A DNA stretch of 64,000 bases, from NCBI GenBank assembly GCA_020137815.1, contig CM035352.1, positions 5,935,159-5,999,158 on the forward strand, read 5' to 3'. The notes below the pieces were generated by a model that saw only the letters and a list, made by a program, of their open reading frames with translations, was not told the origin of the DNA and ran no database searches. Both the position numbers and the translations under genes were made by a program. The first letter of the stretch is position 1, and every line of letters begins with the position of its first letter. This document shows, piece by piece, positions 10,930-21,067 of this stretch. The DNA comes from Hormiphora californensis (Eukaryota; Ctenophora; Tentaculata; Cydippida; Pleurobrachiidae).

Positions 10930-12600
10930 ATAGATCCATAAGAACGCTCCGGAAAACCCCATCCTAGACCCTCTTCTCTCCCTTCACACGAGAAAACGTG
11001 CATGTGTTTCTATGCTAGGCGAATACCAGACAATAAAACGAGATGCACTTGTGTGCAGCGGTCTCTTAGGGGAGCATGGCGTGTGGTGGGCCTGTGTGCT
11101 TGTATCGATTGTTTCTTTCTTTTTTGCTCTTTTCCTCTCTTATCGTTCTCCTCCGCTGTTTTTGTGGTAGTTCTCCTGTTTTTTACGGTGTTATTATTTT
11201 TTTGGCGTTTCTTGATGTTGGGTCTGTTTGTCCGTGCTTTCTGGGTGCACTGTCGCTCCTTGGTTCTGTTTTCTTTGCCTTTCTCTCTTTTTTTGTTTTC
11301 GTGTGGTTGTGGGATGCTCCGCATTGGTTTCTCGCTTGGTCTTCCTTTTTTCTCTCTCGGGGTTCGGCTGGATCTTTGAACCCTTTGCTGGGTTTTTTGG
11401 GCGTTTGTTTCTTCATTGCCTGTTGTCTCTTTATCCTCTTTCGTGCTTTTTTTTTGCTTGGATGATGTGCTTTGCTTTTTGTCTTGTTACTTTTTTCTCG
11501 TGTTTGTTTGAGTTCTCTTGTTTTTGTTTTTTGGGCTTCTTGGCCCGCGTAAGCTTGGGGGGTTTCTGGGGTTTTTTCCTGGGTGCCTCGCGATCGTTCC
11601 GCCTGAGTCTTTTATGTTGAGGTGCTAAGCGGGTCTCACTTGGTGGGTTTGGAGTGGTGTTTTACGTGTGTTGTTTTGTTGGAATAGATGTTGCGTCCAT
11701 TGCGTGGTAAGGGGTGTCCTTATTCCTACCGTTCTGTTGGTGGGGGGTGTGGGGTTCCTGGTGTCTTCCTTGTGTTCTTGGGGGGGTGGGTGAAGGGTGT
11801 GATTCGTTCTGACTCGTCAGTGTGTTAGGCAACTTTTTGTTTTCCTTGTCGTTTTTTTTCACTCTTTTTTTTCGTTCTTTAGTGTGGTCGTGGTTGTGAT
11901 TTTTTCTTGTTTCTCCTTCATAGGTTTTGTCCGAACCGGTATTTTACTGACTTTCCCAAACTGGACATGTATGGCCCTGTTGAAGGGAAGAATCGGTCTG
12001 TTACCAAGGGACGCTGACACGGGTGTACTTGCAGGCTGCGTAGAAGGGCCGGTTTTGGAATTATTGTATGAAGTAGCCCGACTCCGGGCAGGTTTTGGAG
12101 GTGGTGATGGTTCTTCAATAACGAGGGAGTCAAAGTGAAGTGAGGGAAGTTCTAGTAAGTTTCTATAAAAAACCGGTGTTTTATCATTATGGGTGTAAAA
12201 CACTTCTACAATGGTGTCGATTCCAGAACTTCTCCTCTCACTGGTTCTGGTGTTACTGAGGTTCTCTCTGGTGTCATTTTAGTTTCTCACTCTTTTTTTT
12301 TTGTTTTTATTTTCTCCAATTCCTTGTTTCATTTTTTTTTTCTCGTCTTTTTTTGTTTTTCATCTTTTCTTTCTTTTTTTTCCTTCATGTTTCTCTCAGG
12401 GTGGGTCTTCTCGTTTCAGGGGCATGGTTCACTTTTTTATTGTTTCTTTTATTTTCTCTTGTTTTGTGGATTTTTTCTTTGTTGGCAAGTCTGCTTTTTT
12501 TTTTTTGTTGCGTCTTTCATCTGGGGCTCTATAAGTCTTTGGGGATGGTGCATGTGGAATTCGGGGCGTTAAGTGGGGGGGGTCCTTTCTTCTTGCTGTT
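10930..12600. other. strand-asymmetric, A-depleted T/G-rich tract
   Basis: For about 1.6 kb the plus strand is rich in T and G with very few A. The minus strand is therefore A/C-rich and, wherever open, encodes Lys/Thr/Pro-rich peptides. It flanks the minus-strand IQ-motif ORF on its 3' side and contains the 11859-12278 open frame. It could be a long skewed 3' region of that transcript or an unusual transposon remnant. Confidence 0.6.
11859..12278 (-). CDS. open exon-like frame, unrecognised
   Basis: A 139-codon frame is open after TAA (12279-12281), with no ATG at its start. The first 60 residues look protein-like (GIDTIVEVFYTHNDKTP, LPSLHFDSLVIEEPSPPP). A Ser/Thr/Pro-rich stretch and a Lys/Thr-rich end follow (KEKQEKITTTTTLKNEKKE). 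It lies about 150 bp downstream of the IQ ORF in the same orientation and could be a further exon or the remains of another gene. No domain recognised. Confidence 0.35.
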   Translation of the reverse strand, partial: NDTRENLSNTRTSERRSSGIDTIVEVFYTHNDKTPVFYRNLLELPSLHFDSLVIEEPSPPPKPARSRATSYNNSKTGPSTQPASTPVSASLGNRPILPFNRAIHVQFGKVSKIPVRTKPMKEKQEKITTTTTLKNEKKE

Positions 12601-13310
12601 TTTGGATTATACCTCCGAGCAGCTCCATCTCTCTTCTTCCCTTCCCTGTACTTCCGGAATTGTTTCTGGATGTGTACTGCTGCTCGGTCCTTTTCAGCTA
12701 GATGCTTCCGGTATCTAACCTGTATCTTTCGGGCAGCTTTCTCCTGGCGATGCTGCCGGTAATGATACTGAATACTCCGTGCTGCACCCTCCCGTTTTCT
12801 AGTTTGGTGCTCCCTATACCGTTTCTGGATGGTACTAGCAGCTTTTGTTTCCCGATCATTGTTTTGTTCCGCGACAATATCCCTTCTGTGGTCTCTAAAC
12901 TTTCTTTGAATTGTGACGGCTGCCCTTTGCCTTCGATGGTGTCTTCTGTAATGTCTTTGTATTGTTATTGCAGCGGCCATTTTCTCCACCTCTGCTTCAG
13001 TGTCTTCTTCAGATGTCGGTTCAATGACGACAATCCTAGTTTCTGGAAATTCCTGCCCAGGAATACTGAGCGAGGAACTTCTCCGTGAAACATTCTTTTC
13101 GGCCGTCCTTGGCGTCAGATCAGATGAGACATTCCTCTGTTTGTACTCCCTATATTTGGTCTGAATTGTTTGGGCCGCTTCATTCTCTCTTTTTCGTTGG
13201 ACCTTTCTACCCAAGTAATTTCTGTACTCATTTTGAATGGTGAGTGCTGCAATAAATTCTTCGTCAGAAGGTGATGATGGTCGTTCATTTCTATCAGTCT
13301 CCAAGTCCAT
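12429..13310 (-). CDS. multi-IQ-motif protein (293 aa)
   Basis: The ATG at 13310 starts an intronless frame. About eight IQ motifs (IQxxxR-type) lie between residues about 20 and 235, for example AAQTIQTKYREYKQR, AAVTIQRKFRDH, AASTIQKRYREH, AARKIQVRYRKH and AAVHIQKQFRKY. They are interrupted by a Ser/Thr/Glu-rich linker at about 65-105. IQ motifs bind calmodulin or EF-hand light chains, so a calmodulin-binding scaffold is the natural reading. The tail is Lys/Pro-rich (ERRNKKKKADLPTKKK) and merges into the skewed 3' sequence, so the true C-terminus may be displaced by a frameshift. The start MDLETDRNERPSSPSDEE is acidic and looks genuine. It may be a retrogene, since neighbouring genes are intron-rich. 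Confidence 0.65.
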   Translation of the reverse strand: MDLETDRNERPSSPSDEEFIAALTIQNEYRNYLGRKVQRKRENEAAQTIQTKYREYKQRNVSSDLTPRTAEKNVSRRSSSLSIPGQEFPETRIVVIEPTSEEDTEAEVEKMAAAITIQRHYRRHHRRQRAAVTIQRKFRDHRRDIVAEQNNDRETKAASTIQKRYREHQTRKREGAARSIQYHYRQHRQEKAARKIQVRYRKHLAEKDRAAVHIQKQFRKYREGKKRDGAARRYNPKTARRKDPPHLTPRIPHAPSPKTYRAPDERRNKKKKADLPTKKKSTKQEKIKETIKK

Positions 13311-13626
13311 ATTTAATGGTCATTCTAAAAGTGGTACGTAAATTAAAACAGTTGAATAAAAACGACGTTAGAGAGATGTATAGTAAGGGTGCTTAGATCA
13401 GTGATTAGTGATAAGTCGCATCCCCGGCCCCACCCTAAGTTTAGCGCTTCTACTAATTATACTATGTATAATTAAGACGATGCAGGGGCCAGGGGGGTCT
13501 TTTGACCTCGTTTGAAAAATGAAACAGGGGCAGCTCTGGCTTGGTGTCCTCTGGACAGTGCTCTTGGATATGATCTTAGAGCACACCACATCCAGAGCAC
13601 ACCACATCCAGAAGATACCACATCCA

Positions 13627-13767
13627 AGAGCGGTATCTTTTTGGTCTTGGATGGGAAAGATCTCTTTATTGGAGGGGTCTTTTCTAGATGTGGTGCGCTC
13701 TTGTATCATGGATGTGTCACGCTAAAGAGATCTTCCCCATCCAAGACCAAAAAGATACCGCTCTTGG
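13627..13767. repeat. imperfect inverted repeat
   Basis: AAGAGCGGTATCTTTTTGG at about 13627 and its complement near 13767 bracket about 55 bp. Direct copies of CACACCACATCCAGA-type sequence flank it. Probably a small hairpin element. Confidence 0.65.
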
Positions 13768-13849
13768 AGTGGTCTCTTCTGGATGTGGTGCGCTCTTGGA
13801 CACCGTCACCCTAGGCGAATTTAAGTAAACGGGGAAACATTTCGGCCTA

Positions 13850-14091
13850 CGTTAAAATCTGGGTGTTTGGAGTGTCAGCACTCACGGTATATTTAGAGTT
13901 AGGGCTAAAGTAGGGTTAGGGTTACGGCTGGGGTTTTGGGTTGGGGTTAGGGCTTGGCATTTCCTATCAGATAAACTTTGGTTAGAGCCATATTAGTGCA
14001 GGGTACTTTTTTTGGTAGCGTGTACCTATAAACAGGCCAGCAAAACTCTAAACTATCACTTTCCCAAACACCCAGATTTTAATTTTTAACG
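13850..14091. mobile_element. MITE with terminal CGTTAAAATCTGGGTG and internal TTAGGG-like runs
   Basis: Left end CGTTAAAATCTGGGTG and right end CACCCAGATTTTAATTTTTAACG are inverted. The interior carries a GGGTTAGGGTT-type stretch, GATAAACTTTGG and GCGTGTACCTATAAACAGGC. Related copies lie at 14112, 24551, 33473 and 34205. Confidence 0.75.
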
Positions 14092-14111
14092 CTGGCCAGA
14101 AAAAAGGCCAG

Positions 14112-14250
14112 CGTTAAAATCTGGGTGTTTCGTGAGTGCTGACAAACGGTTTTTTAGGGTAAGGTCAAAAGTAGGGTTAGGGTTAGGGCTGGGGTTTGGG
14201 TTGGGGTTAGGCCTTGACATTTCCTACCAGATAAACTTTGAATTAAATGT
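14112..14250. mobile_element. truncated copy of the TTAGGG-containing MITE
   Basis: Starts CGTTAAAATCTGGGTGTTT right after the first copy, separated by a GCTGGCC/GGCCAGC hairpin. It carries AGGGTTAGGGTTAGGG and then loses similarity after GATAAACTTTG. Confidence 0.65.
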
Positions 14251-14403
14251 AAATGTAAATGTAATATATGCATTTAATATACCACTTTCTAGTGTAAATA
14301 ACGGTGTCCGTATTGATAGCCAACGCTATACGAACACACACACTTCCTAAAGTGGTTATAAGACCAAAACACACGAACGTTCTACGTAAACATACGAAAC
14401 GAG

Positions 14404-15024
14404 TTAGTAACCCATTTTAATGATCCCGTTTTGAATGTAATATTTCCCATTTGGATCTTCCAGTCTAAGCCTCTTTACGGTTTCTACTAGTTGTTTTCGT
14501 TCCTTTTGTTGAACAGGAGTTAGATCCGGTGAGAAAAATACAGATGAAAAGTTTTCCGACTGTTTCAAGAGTTTTGCTTTCCTAAGAAGTGCTAACAGAG
14601 ATTCTCTGCTCTCCAGAGAGATAACCAGTGGTCTCGTTTTGGAACTTGAATCCAGTTTTTGGCCGACTCGTTTCATCGATTTAGTAACAGGTTTCTCATT
14701 TAACTCTTCGAATAGTTCTTTCACTGAGATTGAATCAACTCGGGTCGTAGACTCAGGTAAACCAAACACCACGAGGTTTTTAGCTCTATCAGGCTCCACC
14801 ACTGCATTGCTAGACGCTGAGATCCGAGGGGTTGCTGCATTTTTCACTACCTTAGGGGTGATCACAGAGCAGTTTTGACTCAAAACGGTAGAATATGCTT
14901 TCATTTTAGCAACAGAACTGGACGCAGACTCGAGATGGCGGTCTTGTAGAGCGATAATCTTCTTCTGCAGGTCAATTACAGAGATCCGATGCTTATCAAG
15001 TTCATCCATCTCTATTATACACAT
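14404..15024 (-). CDS. LINE ORF1-like protein, short form (206 aa or less)
   Basis: A short helical segment (LDKHRISVIDLQKKIIALQD) is followed by an RRM-like block in the same order as at 9704-10663: NLVVFGLPEST, NEKPVTKSMKRVG, KTRPLVISLESRESL, SVFFSPDLTPVQQ and YYIQNGIIKMGY-stop. The first ATG (15024) lies within the GTATGT donor of the WASF WH2 exon, so the second Met at 15009 is the likelier start. The copy therefore sits directly downstream of that splice donor, in the same orientation as WASF. It may be a retroposed copy in the terminal WASF intron or 3' region. The N-terminal half found in the 319 aa version is missing. Confidence 0.65.
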   Translation of the reverse strand: MCIIEMDELDKHRISVIDLQKKIIALQDRHLESASSSVAKMKAYSTVLSQNCSVITPKVVKNAATPRISASSNAVVEPDRAKNLVVFGLPESTTRVDSISVKELFEELNEKPVTKSMKRVGQKLDSSSKTRPLVISLESRESLLALLRKAKLLKQSENFSSVFFSPDLTPVQQKERKQLVETVKRLRLEDPNGKYYIQNGIIKMGY

Positions 15025-15026
15025 AC

Positions 15027-17816
15027 TTTCATTGGGCGAAGGTTAATTCCCGCTCTTATTGCAGCTAACAAATCGTTATTTTCAACTGAATCATCCTCTT
15101 GTGAATCGGTCCTGTGAAAATAGAATATTAAATTATGATCCCTTCATCGTTGCTATACCCCAATTATAATAATTACTTTCTGGCTGAATAACACTAGGTC
15201 TAACCTGGGAGTGTCTGTGACAGGAGTGATGACTGTATCTGGTATTTTGGCTGGTAGTGAGTCGTAATAATCTTGAACTGGCGACGAGGGTATATTCGGC
15301 ACCTGGAACAACAAATGTAAAATATCATTCAAGGATATTGTATTAAATATGCACTGAACTGCTGTAGACATCACTCACTCACTTCATACACACACAACAC
15401 CCACGTCCCACACACATGACCAAGCCTGTACGACAGGTTATTGATCACTGGCTATATTACAGCACGAGAGAGCCCTCTAATCACTATTATCGTTGTGATG
15501 GGCTTTGTGATCAAAAACATACCCGTGAGCTGGGTGAGGGTGGTGGCAGATCAAGGGTTACATTTAGAAGCTCCATGGGAGGTGGTGGTAAATCGTCCAG
15601 TGCAAAACTTCCTGAGAGAGAGAAGGATATAGAGGGATAGAGAGAGAGTGAGCTATAGAGAGAAAGAGAGAGAAAGAGAGAGAAAGAGAGAGAGGTAGAA
15701 ATGAAATTGTTCACATAACATACCATCATAATCAGGTATTCCTTCGTCTACTACAGGACTCTGAAATTAGTTAATTAATTAGTCAAACGAATTAGGGGCA
15801 GTGAGAATTCATCAAGTGGGCTGTTTTTGCTAGCAACCTAGCATTCTTAATTTTCTTACTTTTCCAACCGAGAATAAATGGTGAAAGGATGTATTCTGAG
15901 TTTTGTTTCAGCTAAAATGTTTGTGAAAGTGCAAATTTTCACCTTATTTCTTCTTATATTTTCATGCATACTCATTCAGACTGCAGCATTGTAACTGTAC
16001 TACTAGTTCTAATTACCAAAATGAGTTCTATTTAGTAGTATAGTAACTTCAAACTAATAACCACAACTTTATCTCGAAAGCCGCTGCTTATTAGTACGCA
16101 TCTCCGGACTCTGAACTACTATCATATTACATATAACGCTCTCTAGTCTCTGTATAATATAGTTCTCGTAGATTCACTGTATGCTTATTTACAGTTTCTA
16201 ACTAAACAGGTGCATCCAGTCATTAGTCTACCACTAGGCCATTGTGTGGTTTATAAATCCTTTATATTGGCCGATCCACAAAATCAACTAAATTTCTTTT
16301 CTCCCACCTTTACATTTTGTTTAAACCTACCCTTTGTGGGTAAAGTCTGTTGTTATCGTAGAAACCTTCGTCCTTCGTGTACAGCTTCCCTAAATAATGA
16401 ACTGTTTAAAATGTAATATTTATGGAATCAAAAAGTGTCTGCAGCCAAGCAAAATAGTTTTGAGACTACAAATGAATAATAGGAAGGATTGTCAGAACTA
16501 TAATGCCCTCCCTCCCCCATGATGAGTTACCTTGTGTAGGATTCCAGATTGAGAGAGTTGAGAGACGATCTAACAGATAATACTGGGTCTGAAATTAGCA
16601 GCTGTGAGGAAGCTAGACCGGTGCGGGGGACAATAGTTGGGGACAATAGTGGTTTCCCGCGATGGATTCCAAGAAACATGACGTGTTGCGTCCAAAATAC
16701 AGTCGTATTACTTCGTTGGGACAATAGTTGTCAAATGTAGCGTGACTATATATTGCCCCCCGCTGAATGATTATCCCCGATTGATACACCTGTTTCTCAA
16801 TACGTTGTGTGACATGTTTGTTGCCTCTATTACAAATCATACCATCGACACTCAACTCGCTAGTTTTGAGCAACAATGCACTCATGTTGTTAGAGGATTT
16901 TATAACATTTGTTCCTAAAGTTTTCCCAATTTCCCAGCATCTTGACACACAGACACACTTAGCTTTCTATAACTGATTTAGTATAGCTGTATTATAAGCT
17001 GCCCTTATAAAGCCCCTCACCTTGTCTGTATTGTGGTGGAGGGACCACCATCATACTCTCCTCAGCCCTCCTAACAAGGTGTCTCTCGAACTCCGAGCTC
17101 AGCTGATGGTTTGGTGGTGGTGGGGTGCGACGTGCAAGTTGGTTCGGGGCAGGTTACCTGACTAGTCAGAGAGGTAGCTTGAGGGTGAGGTTATGGTATG
17201 TTTGGGGTGGCTGAGGGTTGGCAGGGACGATAAGATTGGGTTCGGGCAAATGTTCTACTCGTACAGTATAGGAACGCATCTGAGGGGGAGAGTACAATAA
17301 GTGGCGTCACGCATTGTTAGGAGAGGTTCGAATATATCATCAGCATCAATCATCTGCATATTCTGCCAATGCAAGACTTCTCACAACTGGGTTCCCCTGA
17401 TCACGTACAGTGCCGTGAGGTACGCATGTGAGGGGAAGAGGTGCGGTAAGATACAGCTGCAGCCAATACCTGCTTCAGGCTGGTGTCTCGTGATATTACA
17501 ATCATATTTGGCACTTCCGTCCTGACTCCTCATGGGGTTGCACTGAGTTACGTAAGATGGCCGTGGAGTTTTTGGAGGTGCGAGGCAGATGGCTGATAAC
17601 CCAAGCTCTCTGCTCCTGCATGGGTGCACTGAAAGAGGATTATAGGTGAGTTGTATATATATGGGGTGAGAGAATGAAGTTACCGTCACAATGCCTGTGA
17701 CGGTTATTTGGAGGTGATAATTGGTAAAGTTTCTCTGCATGCATGGGGATGGCACAGACAATGGGATATAGTGTGATATTATATATATGTGTGAAATGAA
17801 AATTGTCGGACGAGAG

Positions 17817-17880
<64 letters not shown>

Positions 17881-17883
17881 CAG

Positions 17884-17940
<57 letters not shown>

Positions 17941-18191
17941 CGGTGATTGGTGAAGATGAGGTGAGATCGTTATGAAATAAACATTGACGAGAGATGCAAT
18001 CATGGTCCAGGTGTTAGCAACGATGTGGGAGATATGGAATAGAAAGAGTGAGAGGCATCTTCAAAAGAGTTTGGTTTTCGTTTCAGTTTTTGTCATTTTT
18101 GTTTTCTTGCCGGAGAGTGAAATGTATAATGCTGGATCATTCTCAAAGCAGGTTAGTTTTTGTATAAGAGGGAGAGAAGGGATGTGAGAGA

Positions 18192-18256
<65 letters not shown>

Positions 18257-20416
18257 GGGAAAGAGAGATAGAGAGACAGGAAGAGAGAGAGAGATAGAGA
18301 GACAGGAAGAGAGAGAGAGTTACAGAATGAATCCCAGGGGAGCTAGGAACATCTGATAAGAAACATGTGAACCCATACCACTTCATACCCCATACCAAAT
18401 ATTAAGTTTATCATAACGCTTTCCAGTTTCCTAGGTTGTTTACCATAACGGTTAATTATTTTTTACACACTGCATACGATTTTCCACTGCATGCAGAGAA
18501 ACTATCGTTGTATAAGAACCATGCAGCTAGATAGCCGTATGTTCGTGGTTTATCGCATGTATATTTAATAGATTACCACCACGGTGAAACACCACTGTGT
18601 TGCTGCAGTATAGGAATGGGCTACAGCTGTATATCGCAAAATTTGCGTGTTGGGGAGGAACTAGGGAGAGAAGTGTGGTTTCAGATTTGATATTGATCCA
18701 TCGCACTATATTAAGTACGTTGCACAGTGATGAGTGAATGGTACAGCTGCTACGTGATATTAATAGTGTGGTCTGAAAGTCAATGTAGCACCTGAAATAT
18801 GGACGACATGATTAGATTGTGTTGTGAATTAGATGTAGTTGTGAATTAGATGCAGAAAGCATGGAGAGCACTGATATACAATCGATAACGCTATTATTGT
18901 GCACCGGTCTACTAAGTCCTTAGTCACTCCTGTATTAAAATTGTTGACCTTATAAATCACCTGCCATTTACTATTTACCAAGCCCTTTTTTGTTAGACAT
19001 TTCTTCATAACCTATTTCCAATTGTATGGACACAAATCAAAAGAAAACGATTTTCTTACGTTGTATAGATATCAGGAGGAATAAATGCACCAATTGAGCA
19101 ACTTACCAGTCTCTTCTTGTTAGGTCCCCGCAACACATTTGCCTCCCTGTTCATGTTGTATAGCCACTGTCGGAAGAACAATGTTGGGTCAGTGTAGAGG
19201 GCCAGTCCGTCCCTCCCATCTGATCTCAGTTTAGCAAAAGAGCCCAGGTCAGGAGGGGGCATACACGCATGATACTTCTCCTTGAGGGCACGGGGTATGA
19301 ACACATTGAGGATGTGTTGTTCTGGTTTGTCTGGTTTGGGGGGCGGTACATCACTGATCATAACACCTGGGGAGGAGGGAAACAGTGTGATACAATTGGG
19401 AAGGAGGGAAACAGTGTGATACAATTGGGAAGGAGGGAAACAGTGTGATACAATTGGGAAGGAGGGAAGCAGTGTGATACAATTGGGAAGGAGGGAAACA
19501 GTGTGATACAATTGGGAAGGAGGGAAACAGTGTGATACAATTGGGAACAACATGATACTTCATGGTCCTATGTAAGATAATACTAGATTTGTGGTGCTAA
19601 CTGCTAAACCACCTGTTTTGTGTCCTACAAAGCAACAAAAATCAAGTCTCAAAGAATGTAAGATGAAACCACCTAACCCTAACCATTGTCTTTTTTCATA
19701 TATACATACATCAGACCCCGATTTACGCTCGGGGAAAGGGCTTTGCCCGGTAAATCGGGGTGCCCGGTATATCGGGGCCCGGTATATCGGTGTCCGACTG
19801 TAATTCTATATTCTAGGTTATAACAATAGGTTTGAACAATAGCTTATTATAATAGTTGTACCACCGGGCAATTCGCCAGTACTAAGAGGCCAATATTGGT
19901 TACCCACCATCTTTACCTTCTGACCCATCCCTGCTATTACACATTGTCTGAGCGAGGGCTGTGATCCTCTCCTCTAGCTTGTTACTCCTGTACAGGTACT
20001 TGCTAGCCTCGTTAAACACCTCCCCAAACATCTCATCTGCATACTTTGATATCGCGGATAGCTGCAGAGAGGGAGATATATTAGGCGGTGATAAAGATAT
20101 GGTGAAGTTCTAAATTATTACATGAACCAATACATAAAAATGCTATAGCATTGCCATTGCAAACCTATTTATGAACAGAGAATAAAGATTAATGATATGA
20201 TAAAAAGAGAAGGATGAACTAATTATTATATGGTGTCACATACAGTGGTGTCACATCACTAGTTAGAGCATCCCTTATTACCTGTCGTATAATAGAGGTG
20301 AGAGCAACAAGCGAGGTGGTTGGTAGACAGTCCCCTCTCGGTTTACCACCCATCGTCCCCACTGCACCACTCTGATAGACATGGACGGGCTCTACCGATC
20401 GCTGGGCTATCGGCAT
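15027..20416 (-). CDS. WASF: WAVE/WASF (SCAR) actin-nucleation promoting factor
   Basis: Nine phase-consistent exons (329 codons): 20282-20416, 19917-20061, 19107-19366, 17021-17102, 16531-16588, 15724-15758, 15523-15611, 15205-15302, 15027-15111. The first three encode the WAVE homology domain: an MPIAQRSVEPVHVY start, SKYADEMFGEVFNEAS (compare SKYAEDIFGELFNEA of animal WAVEs), and DGLALYTDPTLFFRQW before NKKRL. A Pro-rich region follows (LDDLPPPPMELL, LPPPSPSS). The last exon carries a WH2 motif, NDLLAAIRAGINLRPMK, which binds actin monomers. WAVE acts in the WAVE regulatory complex at the leading edge to activate Arp2/3. The central/acidic tail that contacts Arp2/3 is not visible: the WH2 exon ends at a GTATGT donor and no exon with a DDW-type acidic end was found downstream. 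Extra exons may lie in 17103-19106; 17552-17628 is one candidate. The protein is shorter than vertebrate WAVEs (about 500 aa). Confidence 0.88.
15759..16530. other. WASF intron
   Basis: No repeats or further exons recognised in this intron on the minus strand. Confidence 0.5.
17816..17939. repeat. (GA)n microsatellite, interrupted
   Basis: Two long GA blocks separated by GGCAGAGAGGAG. It reads as (CT)n in the direction of WASF transcription. Confidence 0.97.
18184..18320. repeat. imperfect (GA)n tract
   Basis: GA repeats with scattered AAAG, GATAGAGAGACAGGAAG and GGGGAAAG interruptions. Reads as CT on the WASF sense strand. Confidence 0.92.
19376..19545. repeat. 29 bp minisatellite in a WASF intron
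   Basis: About six nearly identical copies of a 29 bp unit starting ACAGTGTGATACAATTGGGA, each ending in AGGAGGGAA. It lies just upstream (minus strand) of the acceptor of the exon ending at 19366, so its minus-strand CCTTCC-rich text lies in the splice acceptor region. Confidence 0.95.
19709..19800. mobile_element. MITE fragment with pogo/Tigger-like end
   Basis: The right end, GGTGTCCGACTG followed by TA (19801-19802), matches the MITE at 56553-56723. The interior has several CCCGGTA(A/T)ATCGGGG units. The left end reads CAGACCCCGATTTACG and is slightly diverged. Confidence 0.6.
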
Positions 20417-20850
20417 TTTACGAGCTATAGATATAATTATACCATTAGAGCTGTGTTAAACAGTTAGTATTGAAATCTATCTCTGTAGATATATCAAACT
20501 ATTTAAATAAAATATTATTGGTCGGCTTGTAATTAAATTGGTCTGCTGGCCTTAGTGACGAGACCTCAGACCAAGTAATTTGTCGAAAGTTTATCAAGTT
20601 GAAAACCATTAGCACATGACCGCTGACAGCTTTTAGACCATTTAGACTCAGTCTCTTGACACTTTATCTATTGACTTTTCAATGATAAAAGGGGGAAATT
20701 GCCATATAATGAAGCATTTTAGCATGTCTCAACTAATATGTCAAGAAGCTTTTAGTGTCATTTAACTTAGTGTCGCGTGGCTTTTTTCTAAAGTATATAT
20801 AGAGGGAATGGAGTGAAGAAGGCACAAAAGTTTTTTTCATTATTTGGTAA
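20417..20850. promoter_or_regulatory. divergent intergenic region between WASF and the receptor gene
   Basis: The WASF start codon (20416, minus) and the receptor gene (plus) point away from each other across this stretch. A TATA-like TATATATAG lies at 20794-20802 for the plus strand. No clear element was seen for the WASF side. Confidence 0.45.
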
Positions 20851-21003
20851 GTGCGAGTTTCTATTATGTACTTCCTCACGCTTGAGGGGTATACTTTCAA
20901 GCGTAGTTCTGTGAGCTCTTTATTTTGGCGTTGGTGGCACTACATTGTACACACTGATTTAGATATCCATGGGATAATATCCACAGTATTGTTTCACTCT
21001 ATA

Positions 21004-21067
21004 TTTCCAACAGGGGATGGGGATATTGACACTCTGTATTTCCAACAGGGGATGGGGATATTGACGG
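21004..21067. repeat. 35 bp tandem duplication including a splice acceptor
   Basis: TTTCCAACAGGGGATGGGGA plus the next 15 bases occurs twice in tandem, duplicating a possible acceptor (TTTCCAACAG) just before the receptor's first recognised coding exon. The frame stays open through both copies. Confidence 0.8.

Larger units (their letters stand above)
17103..19106. other. WASF intron, possibly with unassigned exons
   Basis: Contains two long GA tracts. A possible exon at 17552-17628 (acceptor CTCTTTCAG, donor GTAACT on the minus strand) and open pieces around 17200-17340 have coding character, but I could not join them in phase to both neighbours. Exon 19107-19366 and exon 17021-17102 fit in phase without them. 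Confidence 0.4.

Noticed and set aside
11010-11620. Several overlapping frames of over 100 codons on both strands
   Set aside because: The strand-skewed composition removes stops in many frames at once; their translations (Phe/Leu/Cys-rich or Lys-rich) have no domain.
13900-14210. A telomere or chromosome-fusion scar (TTAGGG runs)
   Set aside because: The runs are short, degenerate and always inside the same MITE ends, so they move with that element.
17200-17340. An additional WASF exon with VRVEHLPEPNLIVP
   Set aside because: The frame looks coding, but all three phases stop before the nearest good donor, so it could not be joined to either neighbour.
17779-18003. Ser-Leu or Arg-Glu repeat proteins from GA/CT tracts here and at 9.4, 10.7, 18.2, 27.3, 28.3, 48.4, 49.9, 51.0, 53.5 and 56.9 kb
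   Set aside because: They are direct translations of dinucleotide repeats with no other domain.
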